Positions 37,200-45,597 of a stretch of DNA of 64,000 nt are shown piece after piece (within the stretch, counting starts at the first letter, position 1; the number at the start of each line of letters is the position of its first letter). Where the stretch lies: NCBI RefSeq assembly GCF_043194295.1, contig NZ_JBAFVK010000005.1; one strand, written 5' to 3'. The notes beneath the pieces were generated by a model. That model did no database searches, had not been told where the DNA came from, and worked only from the letters and a program-made list of their open reading frames with translations. The DNA is from Xanthobacter autotrophicus (lineage in GTDB: Bacteria; Pseudomonadota; Alphaproteobacteria; Rhizobiales; Xanthobacteraceae). A program made the position numbers and the translations under genes.

Positions 37200-39608
37200 G
37201 TGGCATTTGGTCTTCCGCATGGGGATAACATCAACCCCTTCTTCTCGGTGGTGACGGATGGCAATGCCTGGACGGCGCGCCAGCGGGCGGTGGCGCTCAC
37301 CGCCCAGCTGTCCGAATGGTCCGCCGTCGGCGAGCTGACGTCAAAGGCCGCCGGCCGTCACTTCAACAACATATCGGCGACCCACGGCGAGCGCCTGCGG
37401 GGCACCTTCAATGCGCTGACGGGTCTCGTCGCCGAGATCACCAAGCCGAAAAGCTCCCCGTTTTCCCTCCTGGGTGATGCCCGTGCCTATGCCACGGACC
37501 GGGCGCAGCGGGCCATTCTGATGGCCGACGTTCTGCGCGAACGCGGGGACAATTTCTTCGCCCACGAGGCGGCCGGCTGCCCGCCGGTGCTGATCTATGA
37601 TTATGAAGTGGTGGTGGATGGGCGGAAGCTGGAGCGCCCGTGCAACTACATGCTGCTTAAGATCACGCCCCCGGAAGGCGTCGAGGTGTTCGCCTGGAAG
37701 CGGCCCTATGTGATCATCGACCCGCGGGCGGGCCACGGCGCGGGCATCGGCGGCTTCAAGGCCGACAGCCAGGTGGGTGTGGCGCTGAAGGGTGGGCACC
37801 CGGTCTATTTCACTGCCTTCTGGCGGGAGCCTGAGCCGGGCCAGACCCTCGCGGACGTGGCGCGCGCCGAAGCGGTGTTCGTGCGCCATGTGCAGGCGGA
37901 GCATCCGGATGCGCCCAAGCCCGTGGTGATCGGAAATTGCCAGGGTGGCTGGGCCACCCTGGTCCTCGGCGCCTCCCATCCGGACATCACCGGCCCCCTG
38001 GTGCTTAACGGCGCACCGGTGGAGACCTGGTCGGGCGACGTGGGCTCCAATCCCATGCGCTACAATGCAGGCCTGCTCGGCGGGCAGGTCCAGCCGATGT
38101 TCTGGGCCGACTATGGCGACGGCGTCTTCGATGGCGCATGGCTGGTGCTGAACTTCGAAATGCTGAATCCGGGCCGCACCTGGTTCCGCAAGTATTACGA
38201 CGTGTTCGAGCGGGTGGATACCGAGCGCGGCCGCTTCCTCGAGTTCGAGAAGTGGTGGAGCGGCTTCTTCCTGCTCAATGAGCCCGAGATCGTCTGGATC
38301 GTGCGCGAACTCTTCGTCGGCAACAAGCTTGCCCGCAACGAGGCCCGCCTGGAACACGGCCGCGTGCTCGACATCAAGCAGATCCGCTCGCCGATCATCG
38401 TGTTCGCGAGCCATGGCGATAATATCACCCCGGTCAAGCAGGCCTTGAACTGGATCATGGACACTTACGCCGACGAGACGGAAATCAAGATCCGCGGTCA
38501 GCGCATCGTCTACATGGTGCATGAGTCCATTGGCCACCTCGGCATCTTCGTCTCGTCCTCCATCGCCAAGCGCGAGCACCAGGAGGTTGCCTCGACGCTG
38601 AAGACCATCGAGGCGCTCGCGCCCGGCCTTTATGAAATGGTCATCGAGGATGTGGCCGGCGAAGGCCATTCCAAGCATTTCACCGTGTCCTTCGCCGAAC
38701 GCCGGATCAGTGACCTGCCGGGCTATGGCGATGGCCGGCAGGACGAGTTGCCGTTCGGCGCGGTGGAACGGTCATCCGAGCTGCAGGGCGAGCTCTACGA
38801 CATCTTCGTGCGCCCCTTCGTGCAGGCGAGCGTGACCCGGGCCAGTGCGGAACTCGGCCGGCAATTCCATCCGCTGCGCCTGCAGCGGGCGCTGTTCTCC
38901 TCCCGCAATCCGCAGTGTTCCGTGCTGCCGGCGGCCGCAGAGGCCACGGCGCGTGCGCGCGCGGCGGTGGCGGAGGACAACCCCTTCGTGCTGGCGGAAA
39001 AGCTTCTCGCCGACGCCTTCGAACAGTCCTTCGACATCGTGCGCGACCTGCGCGACGCCTGGTACGAGATGACCTTCTACAGCATCTATGCCACCCCGCA
39101 GATGCGCTGGTTCGGTCGCAACTTCAACTTCGAGCGGACCCGCAAGTCGAAGGAGGAACTGGTCGCCTTGCCGGAGGTCCAGTCGGCCCTCCTCCATGTG
39201 GCATCCGGCGGCTTCGTGGAGGCGGTGATCCGCATGCTGATCCTGCTGGCGGAGGCGCGCGGCACCGTGCGCCGGGATCGTCTGGAACGGTCGGCGCGGG
39301 TGTTGACCAAGGACGAGCCCTTCCGCTCGCTCCGGACCGAGCAGCGGGCGCAGATCATCCACGAGCAGAGCCTGATCGTGGAATATGCCGGCGCCGCCGC
39401 CCTGGAGACCTTGCCGCTCCTGCTGCGCACGCCGGAGGAACGGCGACGGGCCGCCGAGGTGGTGCAGTATGTGCCGGGCGTCCTCAGTGACATGGAGCCA
39501 CGGACCCTCGCCATGCTCCAGCGCTTCCGGCAGCTGCTCGACCTTCCGCCCGCGACCATGGATGTCCTGGATGATCCGCTGTCGGCCTTGACCCAGGCCG
39601 CGCAATAG
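37200..39608 (+). CDS. DUF3141 protein with a PHA-synthase-like catalytic triad
   Basis: 802 residues. A central alpha/beta-hydrolase domain has a lipase-box variant GNCQGGW with Cys247, the Asp in SHGDNITP (Asp407) and His in SIGHLGIF (His446). A Cys nucleophile in GxCxGG is the hallmark of PHA synthases (PhaC). Before it is an N-terminal helical region (residues 1-150), and after about 470 comes a ~330-residue C-terminal part not found in PhaC. The GTG at 37200 is chosen because AGAAGGAGAGG precedes it. DUF3141 genes often travel with phosphotransacetylase, ackA and fabI in alphaproteobacteria, as here, although in this window they are convergent. It may act on hydroxyacyl-CoA or polyhydroxybutyrate (inference). 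Confidence 0.88.
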   Translation: MAFGLPHGDNINPFFSVVTDGNAWTARQRAVALTAQLSEWSAVGELTSKAAGRHFNNISATHGERLRGTFNALTGLVAEITKPKSSPFSLLGDARAYATDRAQRAILMADVLRERGDNFFAHEAAGCPPVLIYDYEVVVDGRKLERPCNYMLLKITPPEGVEVFAWKRPYVIIDPRAGHGAGIGGFKADSQVGVALKGGHPVYFTAFWREPEPGQTLADVARAEAVFVRHVQAEHPDAPKPVVIGNCQGGWATLVLGASHPDITGPLVLNGAPVETWSGDVGSNPMRYNAGLLGGQVQPMFWADYGDGVFDGAWLVLNFEMLNPGRTWFRKYYDVFERVDTERGRFLEFEKWWSGFFLLNEPEIVWIVRELFVGNKLARNEARLEHGRVLDIKQIRSPIIVFASHGDNITPVKQALNWIMDTYADETEIKIRGQRIVYMVHESIGHLGIFVSSSIAKREHQEVASTLKTIEALAPGLYEMVIEDVAGEGHSKHFTVSFAERRISDLPGYGDGRQDELPFGAVERSSELQGELYDIFVRPFVQASVTRASAELGRQFHPLRLQRALFSSRNPQCSVLPAAAEATARARAAVAEDNPFVLAEKLLADAFEQSFDIVRDLRDAWYEMTFYSIYATPQMRWFGRNFNFERTRKSKEELVALPEVQSALLHVASGGFVEAVIRMLILLAEARGTVRRDRLERSARVLTKDEPFRSLRTEQRAQIIHEQSLIVEYAGAAALETLPLLLRTPEERRRAAEVVQYVPGVLSDMEPRTLAMLQRFRQLLDLPPATMDVLDDPLSALTQAAQ

Positions 39609-39619
39609 AGGTCCTGCAC

Positions 39620-39648
39620 GGAGCCGGAGAGCTTCGCTCACCGGCTCC
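39620..39648. terminator. Hairpin between convergent genes
   Basis: Stem GGAGCCGG / CCGGCTCC with a smaller AGC/GCT inner stem, 12 bases after the DUF3141 stop. Nearby GTGCCGCTGAAGTC is directly repeated once (about 39704-39731). Confidence 0.5.
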
Positions 39649-39814
39649 CGGACCCCGCCGCGCCGCGGCGGCGGGCGCATCCCACGCGGCGGCGTCCGAA
39701 ACCGGTGCCGCTGAAGTCCGTGCCGCTGAAGTCACCGCGCCGGACGTCGGGCCGTGCCGTCGCCGGCCGACATGCCGGAAGACCGGGGCCGCATCGGTCC
39801 GGTGATGGCGGATA

Positions 39815-40504
39815 TCAGCCGAGGCACATGGTGGGGACGTCTCCGGTGACGATGAGCTTCGCCGTGGTCTGGGCGAGGATCTCCTCGACCGAGATATCCG
39901 GGCCGCGCTCGCGCAGTACGAGACCATCCGCCGTGGGCTCGATGACCGCCAGTTCCGTGACAAGGAGACTGACCCGGCGCAGGGCCGTGAGCGGCAACGT
40001 GCATTCAGGCACGATCTTGGCCTCGCCTTTGGCGGAATGCACCATGGCGACGATGACGCGCTTGGCGCCGGCCACCAGATCCATGGCGCCGCCCATGCCA
40101 GGCACCATCTTGCCGGGCACCATCCAGTTGGCGAGGAAGCCCCGCTCATCCACCTGAAGCCCTCCGAGCACGGTCATGTCGAGGTGCCCGCCACGGATGA
40201 TGCCGAAGCTCATGGCGCTGTCGATGGAGGCGGCGCCGGGAACGGCGGTGACGAAGCTGCCCCCCGCGTCGGTGAGGTGGGGGTCCTCCATGCCTTCCGG
40301 CGGGCGGGCGCCGAGGCCGATCACCCCGTTTTCCGCCTGGAAGAAGACGCCGTAGTCGTGCGGGATGTAGTTGGCGACCAGGCTCGGCAGGCCGATGCCG
40401 AGATTGACCAGCATGCCGGGCCTGACCTCCTGCGCCACGCGGCGGGCGATCACTTCCTTGGCGCTCATGCCCGAATGGGGGCGGCCTGTCACCTGCTGCT
40501 CCAT
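39815..40504 (-). CDS. CoA-transferase, beta subunit
   Basis: 229 residues of the family I 3-oxoacid/acetate CoA-transferase B chain. The catalytic Glu lies in FFQAENGVIGLG, with the oxyanion GMGGAMDLV and GGLQVDERG loops. It transfers CoA between acyl-CoA and a carboxylate, with the alpha subunit encoded just before. The start codon overlaps the alpha-chain stop (TAATG). It is the last gene of the fabI-pta-ackA operon; with acetate kinase next to it, acetate or acetoacetate is the probable acceptor. Confidence 0.92.
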   Translation of the reverse strand: MEQQVTGRPHSGMSAKEVIARRVAQEVRPGMLVNLGIGLPSLVANYIPHDYGVFFQAENGVIGLGARPPEGMEDPHLTDAGGSFVTAVPGAASIDSAMSFGIIRGGHLDMTVLGGLQVDERGFLANWMVPGKMVPGMGGAMDLVAGAKRVIVAMVHSAKGEAKIVPECTLPLTALRRVSLLVTELAVIEPTADGLVLRERGPDISVEEILAQTTAKLIVTGDVPTMCLG

Positions 40505-41157
40505 TACGCGACCCTCGCGAGCATGTGGTCAATGATCACGCCCGGCGTCTTCACCGCGTCCGGCGGGATGACGCCGACCGGCACGATCAGTTCCGGTTCG
40601 ACGATGACCATGCGACCGGCCAGCGCCATGATCGGATTGAAATTGTGCGCGGTGAGCGAATAGGTGAGGTTGCCGGAATAGTCGGCCTGCTGGGCGGCGA
40701 TGAGCGCGAAGTCGCCCAGTATGGGCTTCTCCACCAGGTAGCGCTTGCCGTCGACCTCGATGACCTGTTTGCCGTCTTCCACTGGCGTGCCGAGGCCGGT
40801 CGCGGTGAGGACGCCGCCGAGGCCGACGCCGCCGGCGCGGATGCGTTCCACCAGCGTGCCCTGGGGCACCAGTTCCACCTCAATCTCGCCGGAGATCATC
40901 TTGCGCTGGATCTCCGGGTTGAGGCCGATGTGGGACATGATGGCCCGGGAAATCGCGCCGGCGGACACCAGCTTGCCGATGCCCTTGCCGGGCATCGCCG
41001 CGTCGTTGGCGATCACCGTCAGGTTCCGCGCGCCGCGCGCCACCAGGGCATCGATCATGCGCTCGGGCGTGCCGACACCCATGAAGCCGCCGATGAGCAC
41101 GGTCGCTCCATCGGGAACCAGCGCCGCCGCATCATCCGGCTTGATCGCCTTCCTCAT
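40504..41157 (-). CDS. CoA-transferase, alpha subunit
   Basis: 217 residues. CoA-binding glycine loop GATVLIGGFMGVGTPE near residue 17-32 and the A-chain block LTVIANDAAMPGKGIGKL, then EVELVPQGTLVERIRAGG, as in AtoD/ScoA/PcaI. A 13-base gap follows ackA, and its stop overlaps the beta-chain start. The acyl specificity cannot be read from sequence alone. Confidence 0.92.
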   Translation of the reverse strand: MRKAIKPDDAAALVPDGATVLIGGFMGVGTPERMIDALVARGARNLTVIANDAAMPGKGIGKLVSAGAISRAIMSHIGLNPEIQRKMISGEIEVELVPQGTLVERIRAGGVGLGGVLTATGLGTPVEDGKQVIEVDGKRYLVEKPILGDFALIAAQQADYSGNLTYSLTAHNFNPIMALAGRMVIVEPELIVPVGVIPPDAVKTPGVIIDHMLARVA

Positions 41158-41170
41158 GTTCCCCCCTTCC

Positions 41171-42370
41171 TTACGCGCCGACGCCCGCCTGCTCCCAGAG
41201 AAGCCGCTTGGCGGCGCGGGCGATCACGATTTCCTCGTTGGTCGCAATAACCATGATGCGGGCCCGGCTGAAGTCCGTCGAGATGACCTGGGCGCCACTG
41301 TCGTTGCGGTCATGATCGAGCTCGATGCCTATCCAGTCCATGCCGTCGCAGATGCGTCGACGGATCTTGCGCGAATTCTCGCCAATGCCGCCACAGAAGA
41401 CCAGGGCATCCAGGCCGCCGAGGGCCGCGGCGAGGCCGCCCAGTTCGCGGCGGATGCGGAAGACGAAATAATCCACGGCCTCGTTGGCCTCCGGCACGCC
41501 TGCGCTCTCCAGCACCCGCATGTCGTTGGAGATGCCCGACAGGCCGAGCAGGCCCGACTTGTTGTAGAAAATGTCCCGCACCTCGTCGATGGTGCGGCCT
41601 TCCTGCTGGACCATGTAGAAGATGACACCCGGGTCGACCTGGCCGCAGCGCGTGCCCATGGGCAGGCCGTCGAGCGCCGTGAAGCCCATGGTGGAGGCCA
41701 CCGAACGGCCGTCGAGGATGCCGCACATGGAGGCGCCATTGCCGAGATGGGCGACCACGACGCGGCCGGCGTGAAGGAGGGGGGCGATGCGCTTCAGCTC
41801 CCCCGAGACGTATTCGTAGCTGAGGCCGTGGAAACCGTACCGCCGGATGCCCTTATCGTAATATTCGCGCGGCAGGGCGAACACGTCATTGGCCTTGGGG
41901 TGGTGGCGGTGGAATGCCGTGTCGAAGCAGGCCACCTGCAGCGCGTCGGGAAACGCCGCCCTGGCCGCCTCGATGCCGGCGAGATTGTGCGGCTGGTGGA
42001 TGGGCGCGAAGGGTGAGAGCGTCCTCAGCTCCGCCATCACCTCGTCCGTCACCGCCATGGGCTCGGAAAAGCGGGGGCCGCCATGCACCACCCGGTGGCC
42101 CACCACTGCGGCGTGGGCCTTGGGAAAATGCTCCCGCAGCAGTGTGAGCACCGTCTTCAGCGTGCTCGGGTGGTCGCTGGCTTCGGAGGGCGAGAGCTCA
42201 CGCTCGACGCGCGGCATGCCATCCCCGAGGCTCGCCTTCAGCCGCGGCTGCCGGCCGATGTTCTCCACATTGCCGATGGCGAGCTGCACCGGCGCACCGG
42301 TGATGTCGTAGAGGCTGAACTTGAGCGACGAGGAGCCGGCGTTGAGCGTAAGGGTGACCGGCTGCGTCAT
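41171..42370 (-). CDS. ackA: Acetate kinase
   Basis: Interconverts acetyl phosphate plus ADP and acetate plus ATP. 399 residues, normal length. Motifs: LTLNAGSSSLKFSLY at the start, HRVVHGGPRF, CFDTAFHRHHP, HLGNGASMCGI and the C-terminal LVFCGGIGENSRKIR. It starts with a four-base overlap (ATGA) with the phosphotransacetylase stop, so the two enzymes are co-translated, giving ATP from acetyl-CoA under low oxygen. Confidence 0.96.
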   Translation of the reverse strand: MTQPVTLTLNAGSSSLKFSLYDITGAPVQLAIGNVENIGRQPRLKASLGDGMPRVERELSPSEASDHPSTLKTVLTLLREHFPKAHAAVVGHRVVHGGPRFSEPMAVTDEVMAELRTLSPFAPIHQPHNLAGIEAARAAFPDALQVACFDTAFHRHHPKANDVFALPREYYDKGIRRYGFHGLSYEYVSGELKRIAPLLHAGRVVVAHLGNGASMCGILDGRSVASTMGFTALDGLPMGTRCGQVDPGVIFYMVQQEGRTIDEVRDIFYNKSGLLGLSGISNDMRVLESAGVPEANEAVDYFVFRIRRELGGLAAALGGLDALVFCGGIGENSRKIRRRICDGMDWIGIELDHDRNDSGAQVISTDFSRARIMVIATNEEIVIARAAKRLLWEQAGVGA

Positions 42371-43773
42371 GGGTGCTGCATCTCCTCGGCCTTGGCGGCC
42401 ATGCGGGCGTGATGGATGGCGGCAACGGCGCAGGATGCAAGCCGCGCCTTCGCGCTGTCGGCGCGGGAGGTGAGAATGATCGGCACCTGGGCGCCCATGA
42501 CCAGCCCGGCTCCCTCCGCATGGGAGAGGTAGGTGAGCTGCTTCGCCACCATGTTGCCGGCGTCGAGATTGGGCACCACCAGCACGTCGGCCCGCCCGGC
42601 CACCGGCGAGACGAGGCCCTTGGTGCGGGCGGCCGCGATGTCGATCGCATTGTCCATGGCCAGCGGCCCATCCACCAGGCCTCCGGTGATCTGGCCGCGC
42701 TCCGCCATCTTGGACAGCAGCGCCGCATCCACCGAGGAGGGGATCTGCGCGTTCACCGTCTCCACTGCCGAGAGGACGCCGACCTTGGGCTGCTCGATGC
42801 CGAGGGAGATGGCGAGGTCGATGGCGTTCTGGACGATGTCCACCTTGGTGGCAAGGTCCGGGAGAATGTTGATGGCGGCGTCGGTGACGAGCAGCGGATG
42901 CGACACGCCGGGCACGTCCATGACGAAAATGTGGGTGAGCCGGCGGCCGGTTCGCAGGCCGCGATCCTTGCGCAGCACCGCGCGCAGCAGTTCGTCCGTG
43001 TGCAGGTGTCCCTTCATGATGGCCTTGGCGCGCCCGTCCGCCACCAGGTCCACGGCCGCATGGGCCGCGGCGCCATGGTCCGCCACATCGATGATCTCGA
43101 TGCCGTCGAGGCTTTCCCCGATCGCCGTGGCCGCAGCCGCGATCCTGTCGCGGGCGCCCACGAGGATGGGCGTGATGAGGGTGTGACGGGCGGCGAGCAG
43201 AGCCCCGCCGAGGGAATTGGCCTCCTCCGGCGCCACCACGGCGGTCGCGAGGGGCTCCAGCGGCTCGGCGCGCGCCACCAGGGCGTCGAAATGGCGGTGG
43301 CGCTGGACCAGAAGGCCGGGGATGTCGTGCTCGTCGTACTGGAATTTGGTGCGCGGCGCGCTCACCGCCGCCTCGCCGCGCAGCAGCAGCTCTTCCGGCT
43401 CGTCGCGGTATACCGAGCTGGCGAAGACCACGGTGCCGTCGTCCCGTTTTTCCACCAGCCGCACCCGGGCCACCAGATCATCGCCCGCCTTGGCCCGCCC
43501 GAGGAATTCGAAGGTCTGCGCGCGGTAAAGGGTGCCAGCGCCCGGCAGGATGTTGCCGAGCACTGCCGAGATCAGGGAGCCGACCCACATGGCGGGGGCC
43601 GTCACCTCATCGGGGTGGCCGTCCCCGTTGAGGTCGTACCCCGGCAGGTGCGCCGGATTGTGGTTGCCGGACGCGGTGGCGAACACGAAGAGATCGTCTG
43701 CCGTGCACACCCGCTTCAGCTCGGCGGCGTCGCCCACCTGCAATTCGTCGAATGTCCGGTTCTCTCGCTTCAT
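42367..43773 (-). CDS. MaoC-phosphotransacetylase fusion (bifunctional enoyl-CoA hydratase/phosphate acetyltransferase)
   Basis: 468 residues. Residues about 8-140 form a MaoC-like hotdog domain; about 170-460 are a phosphate acetyl/butyryltransferase (AIMKGHLHTDELLRAVL, RLTHIFVMDVPG, DGPLAMDNAID, NLDAGNMVAKQL). The hydratase motif usually reads SGDxNPxH; here it is SGNHNPAH (Asn37, His42), so the catalytic Asp is replaced by Asn. It is followed by an acidic insert DLNGDGHPDE that looks like a calcium-binding loop. The Pta half looks complete. GGAGG precedes ATG 43773. It overlaps ackA by four bases and lies 95 bases after fabI. Confidence 0.9.
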   Translation of the reverse strand: MKRENRTFDELQVGDAAELKRVCTADDLFVFATASGNHNPAHLPGYDLNGDGHPDEVTAPAMWVGSLISAVLGNILPGAGTLYRAQTFEFLGRAKAGDDLVARVRLVEKRDDGTVVFASSVYRDEPEELLLRGEAAVSAPRTKFQYDEHDIPGLLVQRHRHFDALVARAEPLEPLATAVVAPEEANSLGGALLAARHTLITPILVGARDRIAAAATAIGESLDGIEIIDVADHGAAAHAAVDLVADGRAKAIMKGHLHTDELLRAVLRKDRGLRTGRRLTHIFVMDVPGVSHPLLVTDAAINILPDLATKVDIVQNAIDLAISLGIEQPKVGVLSAVETVNAQIPSSVDAALLSKMAERGQITGGLVDGPLAMDNAIDIAAARTKGLVSPVAGRADVLVVPNLDAGNMVAKQLTYLSHAEGAGLVMGAQVPIILTSRADSAKARLASCAVAAIHHARMAAKAEEMQHP

Positions 43774-43868
43774 GGCGGGCTCGCCTCCGATGTTCTCGAC
43801 AGTCCGGGAGAAGGGGGCGCTGGGCATGTCCCGGCCGAGGGGCCGGCCCCTGCGTGCACCGCCCTGCG

Positions 43869-44633
43869 TCACGCGATGATGTTGTATCCACCGTCGATCT
43901 GGTGGACGCCGCCGGTCACGTTTGCGGCCTCGCGGCTGGCGAGGAACGCGGCATAGGCGCCCACGTCCTCGATGGAGGCGAGGAGGTGGGTGGGTGCGCG
44001 CTCGGCTGCGGCGTTCAGCAGTTCGTCAAAGTGATCGATGCCCGATGCCGCGCGGGTCATGAGCGGTCCCGGCGAGAGGGCGTGCACCGAGATGCGCTTC
44101 TCGCCCAGCTCCGCCGCCGCATAGCGCACGACGGATTCCAGGGCCGATTTCACCGGACCCATGATGTTGTAGTTCTCGACCACTTTCTCCGCGCCGTAGA
44201 AGGAGACGGTCATGCAGGTTCCGCCCTGCGGCATCAGGGGTTCGGCGAGGCGGATCATGCGCAGGAACGAATGGACCGAAATGTCCATGGCCTTGGCGAA
44301 GCCCTCCGCCGAGCAGTCGATCACCCGGCCGTGCAGGTCCTCCCGCGGGCAGAAGGCGATGGAATGCAGGAGCGTGTCGAGCCGCCCCCATTTTTCGCCA
44401 ATCTCCTCGAACACGAGCTCGAGCTGTCCCGGAACGCCGACGTCCAGCGGCAGGATGAGGCTCGCGCCCAGGTCTTCCGCCAGCGGACGGACGAACGTCT
44501 CCGCCCGCGCGTTGAGATAGGTGATGGCGAGATCCGCCCCCTGCGCTCGCAAGGCCTTCGCGCAACCCCAGGCGATCGACTGGTCGTTGGCGACACCCAC
44601 CACAAGTGCCTTGTGTCCCTGGAGGCTGAACAT
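43869..44633 (-). CDS. fabI: Enoyl-[acyl-carrier-protein] reductase, FabI type
   Basis: NADH-dependent enoyl reductase of 254 residues. Start MFSLQGHKALVVGVANDQSI, the first catalytic Tyr region VSFYGAEKVVENY, Tyr-x6-Lys in YNIMGPVKSAL, and GPLMTRAASGI. In this operon, ahead of the MaoC-Pta fusion, it may serve acyl-CoA or acyl-ACP reduction rather than be the only housekeeping FabI; many Hyphomicrobiales carry two or more copies. It is the first gene of the operon; the FNR/FixK box is 113 bases upstream of its start. Confidence 0.92.
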   Translation of the reverse strand: MFSLQGHKALVVGVANDQSIAWGCAKALRAQGADLAITYLNARAETFVRPLAEDLGASLILPLDVGVPGQLELVFEEIGEKWGRLDTLLHSIAFCPREDLHGRVIDCSAEGFAKAMDISVHSFLRMIRLAEPLMPQGGTCMTVSFYGAEKVVENYNIMGPVKSALESVVRYAAAELGEKRISVHALSPGPLMTRAASGIDHFDELLNAAAERAPTHLLASIEDVGAYAAFLASREAANVTGGVHQIDGGYNIIA

Positions 44634-45106
44634 GGATCCCCCGCCTGTTCCGGTCGTCGGAAAGCCAAATGCACGACCGTTCTTACGTCTTATGCTAAGC
44701 AGGGTTTTATAGTGGCAGTTTGAAACTTATATAACAGATTTAATTTTGATAATTATCAAATTGTAGAATGTCGATTTGCTTGAGTTGAGTGTCCAGCTTG
44801 TATCATTGTCTATTTACTTTGCGAATCTGCCTCTTGTCTCGTCGCGTCTTGTCTCGTCTTGCACTGGGCGGAAATGGCCAGGCGAACTTGGTCGCGCGCC
44901 AGGCGTCCGCGCGAGGGCCTGGCGCCTCGGTGCCGCATGAGGCATCGGGGGGCTCCAGCGAACCGCTCCCGGCGCGGTGGGCGAGATGGGACAGCGAGAC
45001 CTGCTGCTTGCAGTTCCAGCACGGGCGAGCGATCGAGCGCGGTGATGCCGCGACCGGCAAGGGTCTCCCGATCGGCAAGCTGCTGCTCTACATAGACGGG
45101 GGCTTC
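44634..45106. other. AT-rich fabI promoter region and adjoining non-coding sequence
   Basis: 473 bases. 44680-44830 is strongly AT-rich and holds the FNR/FixK box. TCTTGTCTCGTCTTG-type short repeats lie at about 44832-44860. 44870-45100 is GC-rich with open frames on both strands but no recognisable product or ribosome binding site; it could be a gene remnant. Confidence 0.5.
44746..44759. promoter_or_regulatory. FNR/FixK box upstream of the fabI-pta-ackA-CoA-transferase operon
   Basis: TTGATAATTATCAA, a perfect TTGAT-N4-ATCAA palindrome extended by T/A pairs, centred about 119 bases from the fabI ATG. Control of acetate-forming genes by an oxygen-responsive Crp/Fnr regulator fits the pathway. 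Confidence 0.75.
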
Positions 45107-45484
45107 CTAAGCCGCCTTCTTTTTCGCTGATGGCTTTACGCGAGCCTCGAGGTCAATGTGCGCGTCGCCCCAGGCTTTCAGCGCAGCGATGACGGGCGCA
45201 AGGCTCATCCCGTGCCGGGTCAGGCGATATTCCACCTTTGGCGGGACTTCGGGATAGACCTTCCGCTCGACAAAACCGTCGGCTTCCAGTTCGCGGAGCT
45301 GTGCAGTCAGCATGCGCGGCGTCACATTCGGCAGCCGCCTGCGGATTTCGTTGAACCGGAGCACCTCCTCCTGGAGCAGGTGATAGAGCACGACGCCCTT
45401 CCACTTGCCGCCGATCAGCGCCAGCGCGCCTTCCACGACGCAGCCAGGGCTGCAGTCCAGGCTCTTGTGACGGATGCGAGGCAT
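45107..45484 (-). CDS. HxlR-family transcriptional regulator
   Basis: 125 residues. Winged-helix HxlR domain: Cys in LDCSPGCVVEGALALIGGKWK, LRFNEIRRRLPNVTPRMLTAQLREL and EYRLTRHGMSLAPVIAAL, with a lysine-rich tail. The ATG at 45484 follows GGAAGGG; GTG 45502 would add six residues. Two cysteines near the N-terminus make redox or quinone sensing possible, as in other HxlR proteins divergent from quinone reductases. It probably represses the divergent oxidoreductase gene. Confidence 0.92.
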   Translation of the reverse strand: MPRIRHKSLDCSPGCVVEGALALIGGKWKGVVLYHLLQEEVLRFNEIRRRLPNVTPRMLTAQLRELEADGFVERKVYPEVPPKVEYRLTRHGMSLAPVIAALKAWGDAHIDLEARVKPSAKKKAA

Positions 45485-45502
45485 CTGGCCCTTCCATTTC
45501 AC

Positions 45503-45520
45503 AGTATCATTTTAGGTACT
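45503..45520. promoter_or_regulatory. Possible HxlR operator
   Basis: Imperfect palindrome AGTATCATTTTAGGTACT in the AT-rich gap between the HxlR gene and the divergent oxidoreductase gene; AGTA/TACT ends match. Confidence 0.4.
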
Positions 45521-45597
45521 ATAAGCGATATTTGTATGTTCTTGCAAGAATGGCCTATAAGGAGCACATGGTCTCCCAACAGCGGATGGAGACCAAA

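Noticed and set aside
44789..45130. Plus-strand frame upstream of the HxlR gene
   Set aside because: It starts in AT-rich promoter DNA, has no ribosome binding site and no recognisable content, and overlaps the HxlR end.
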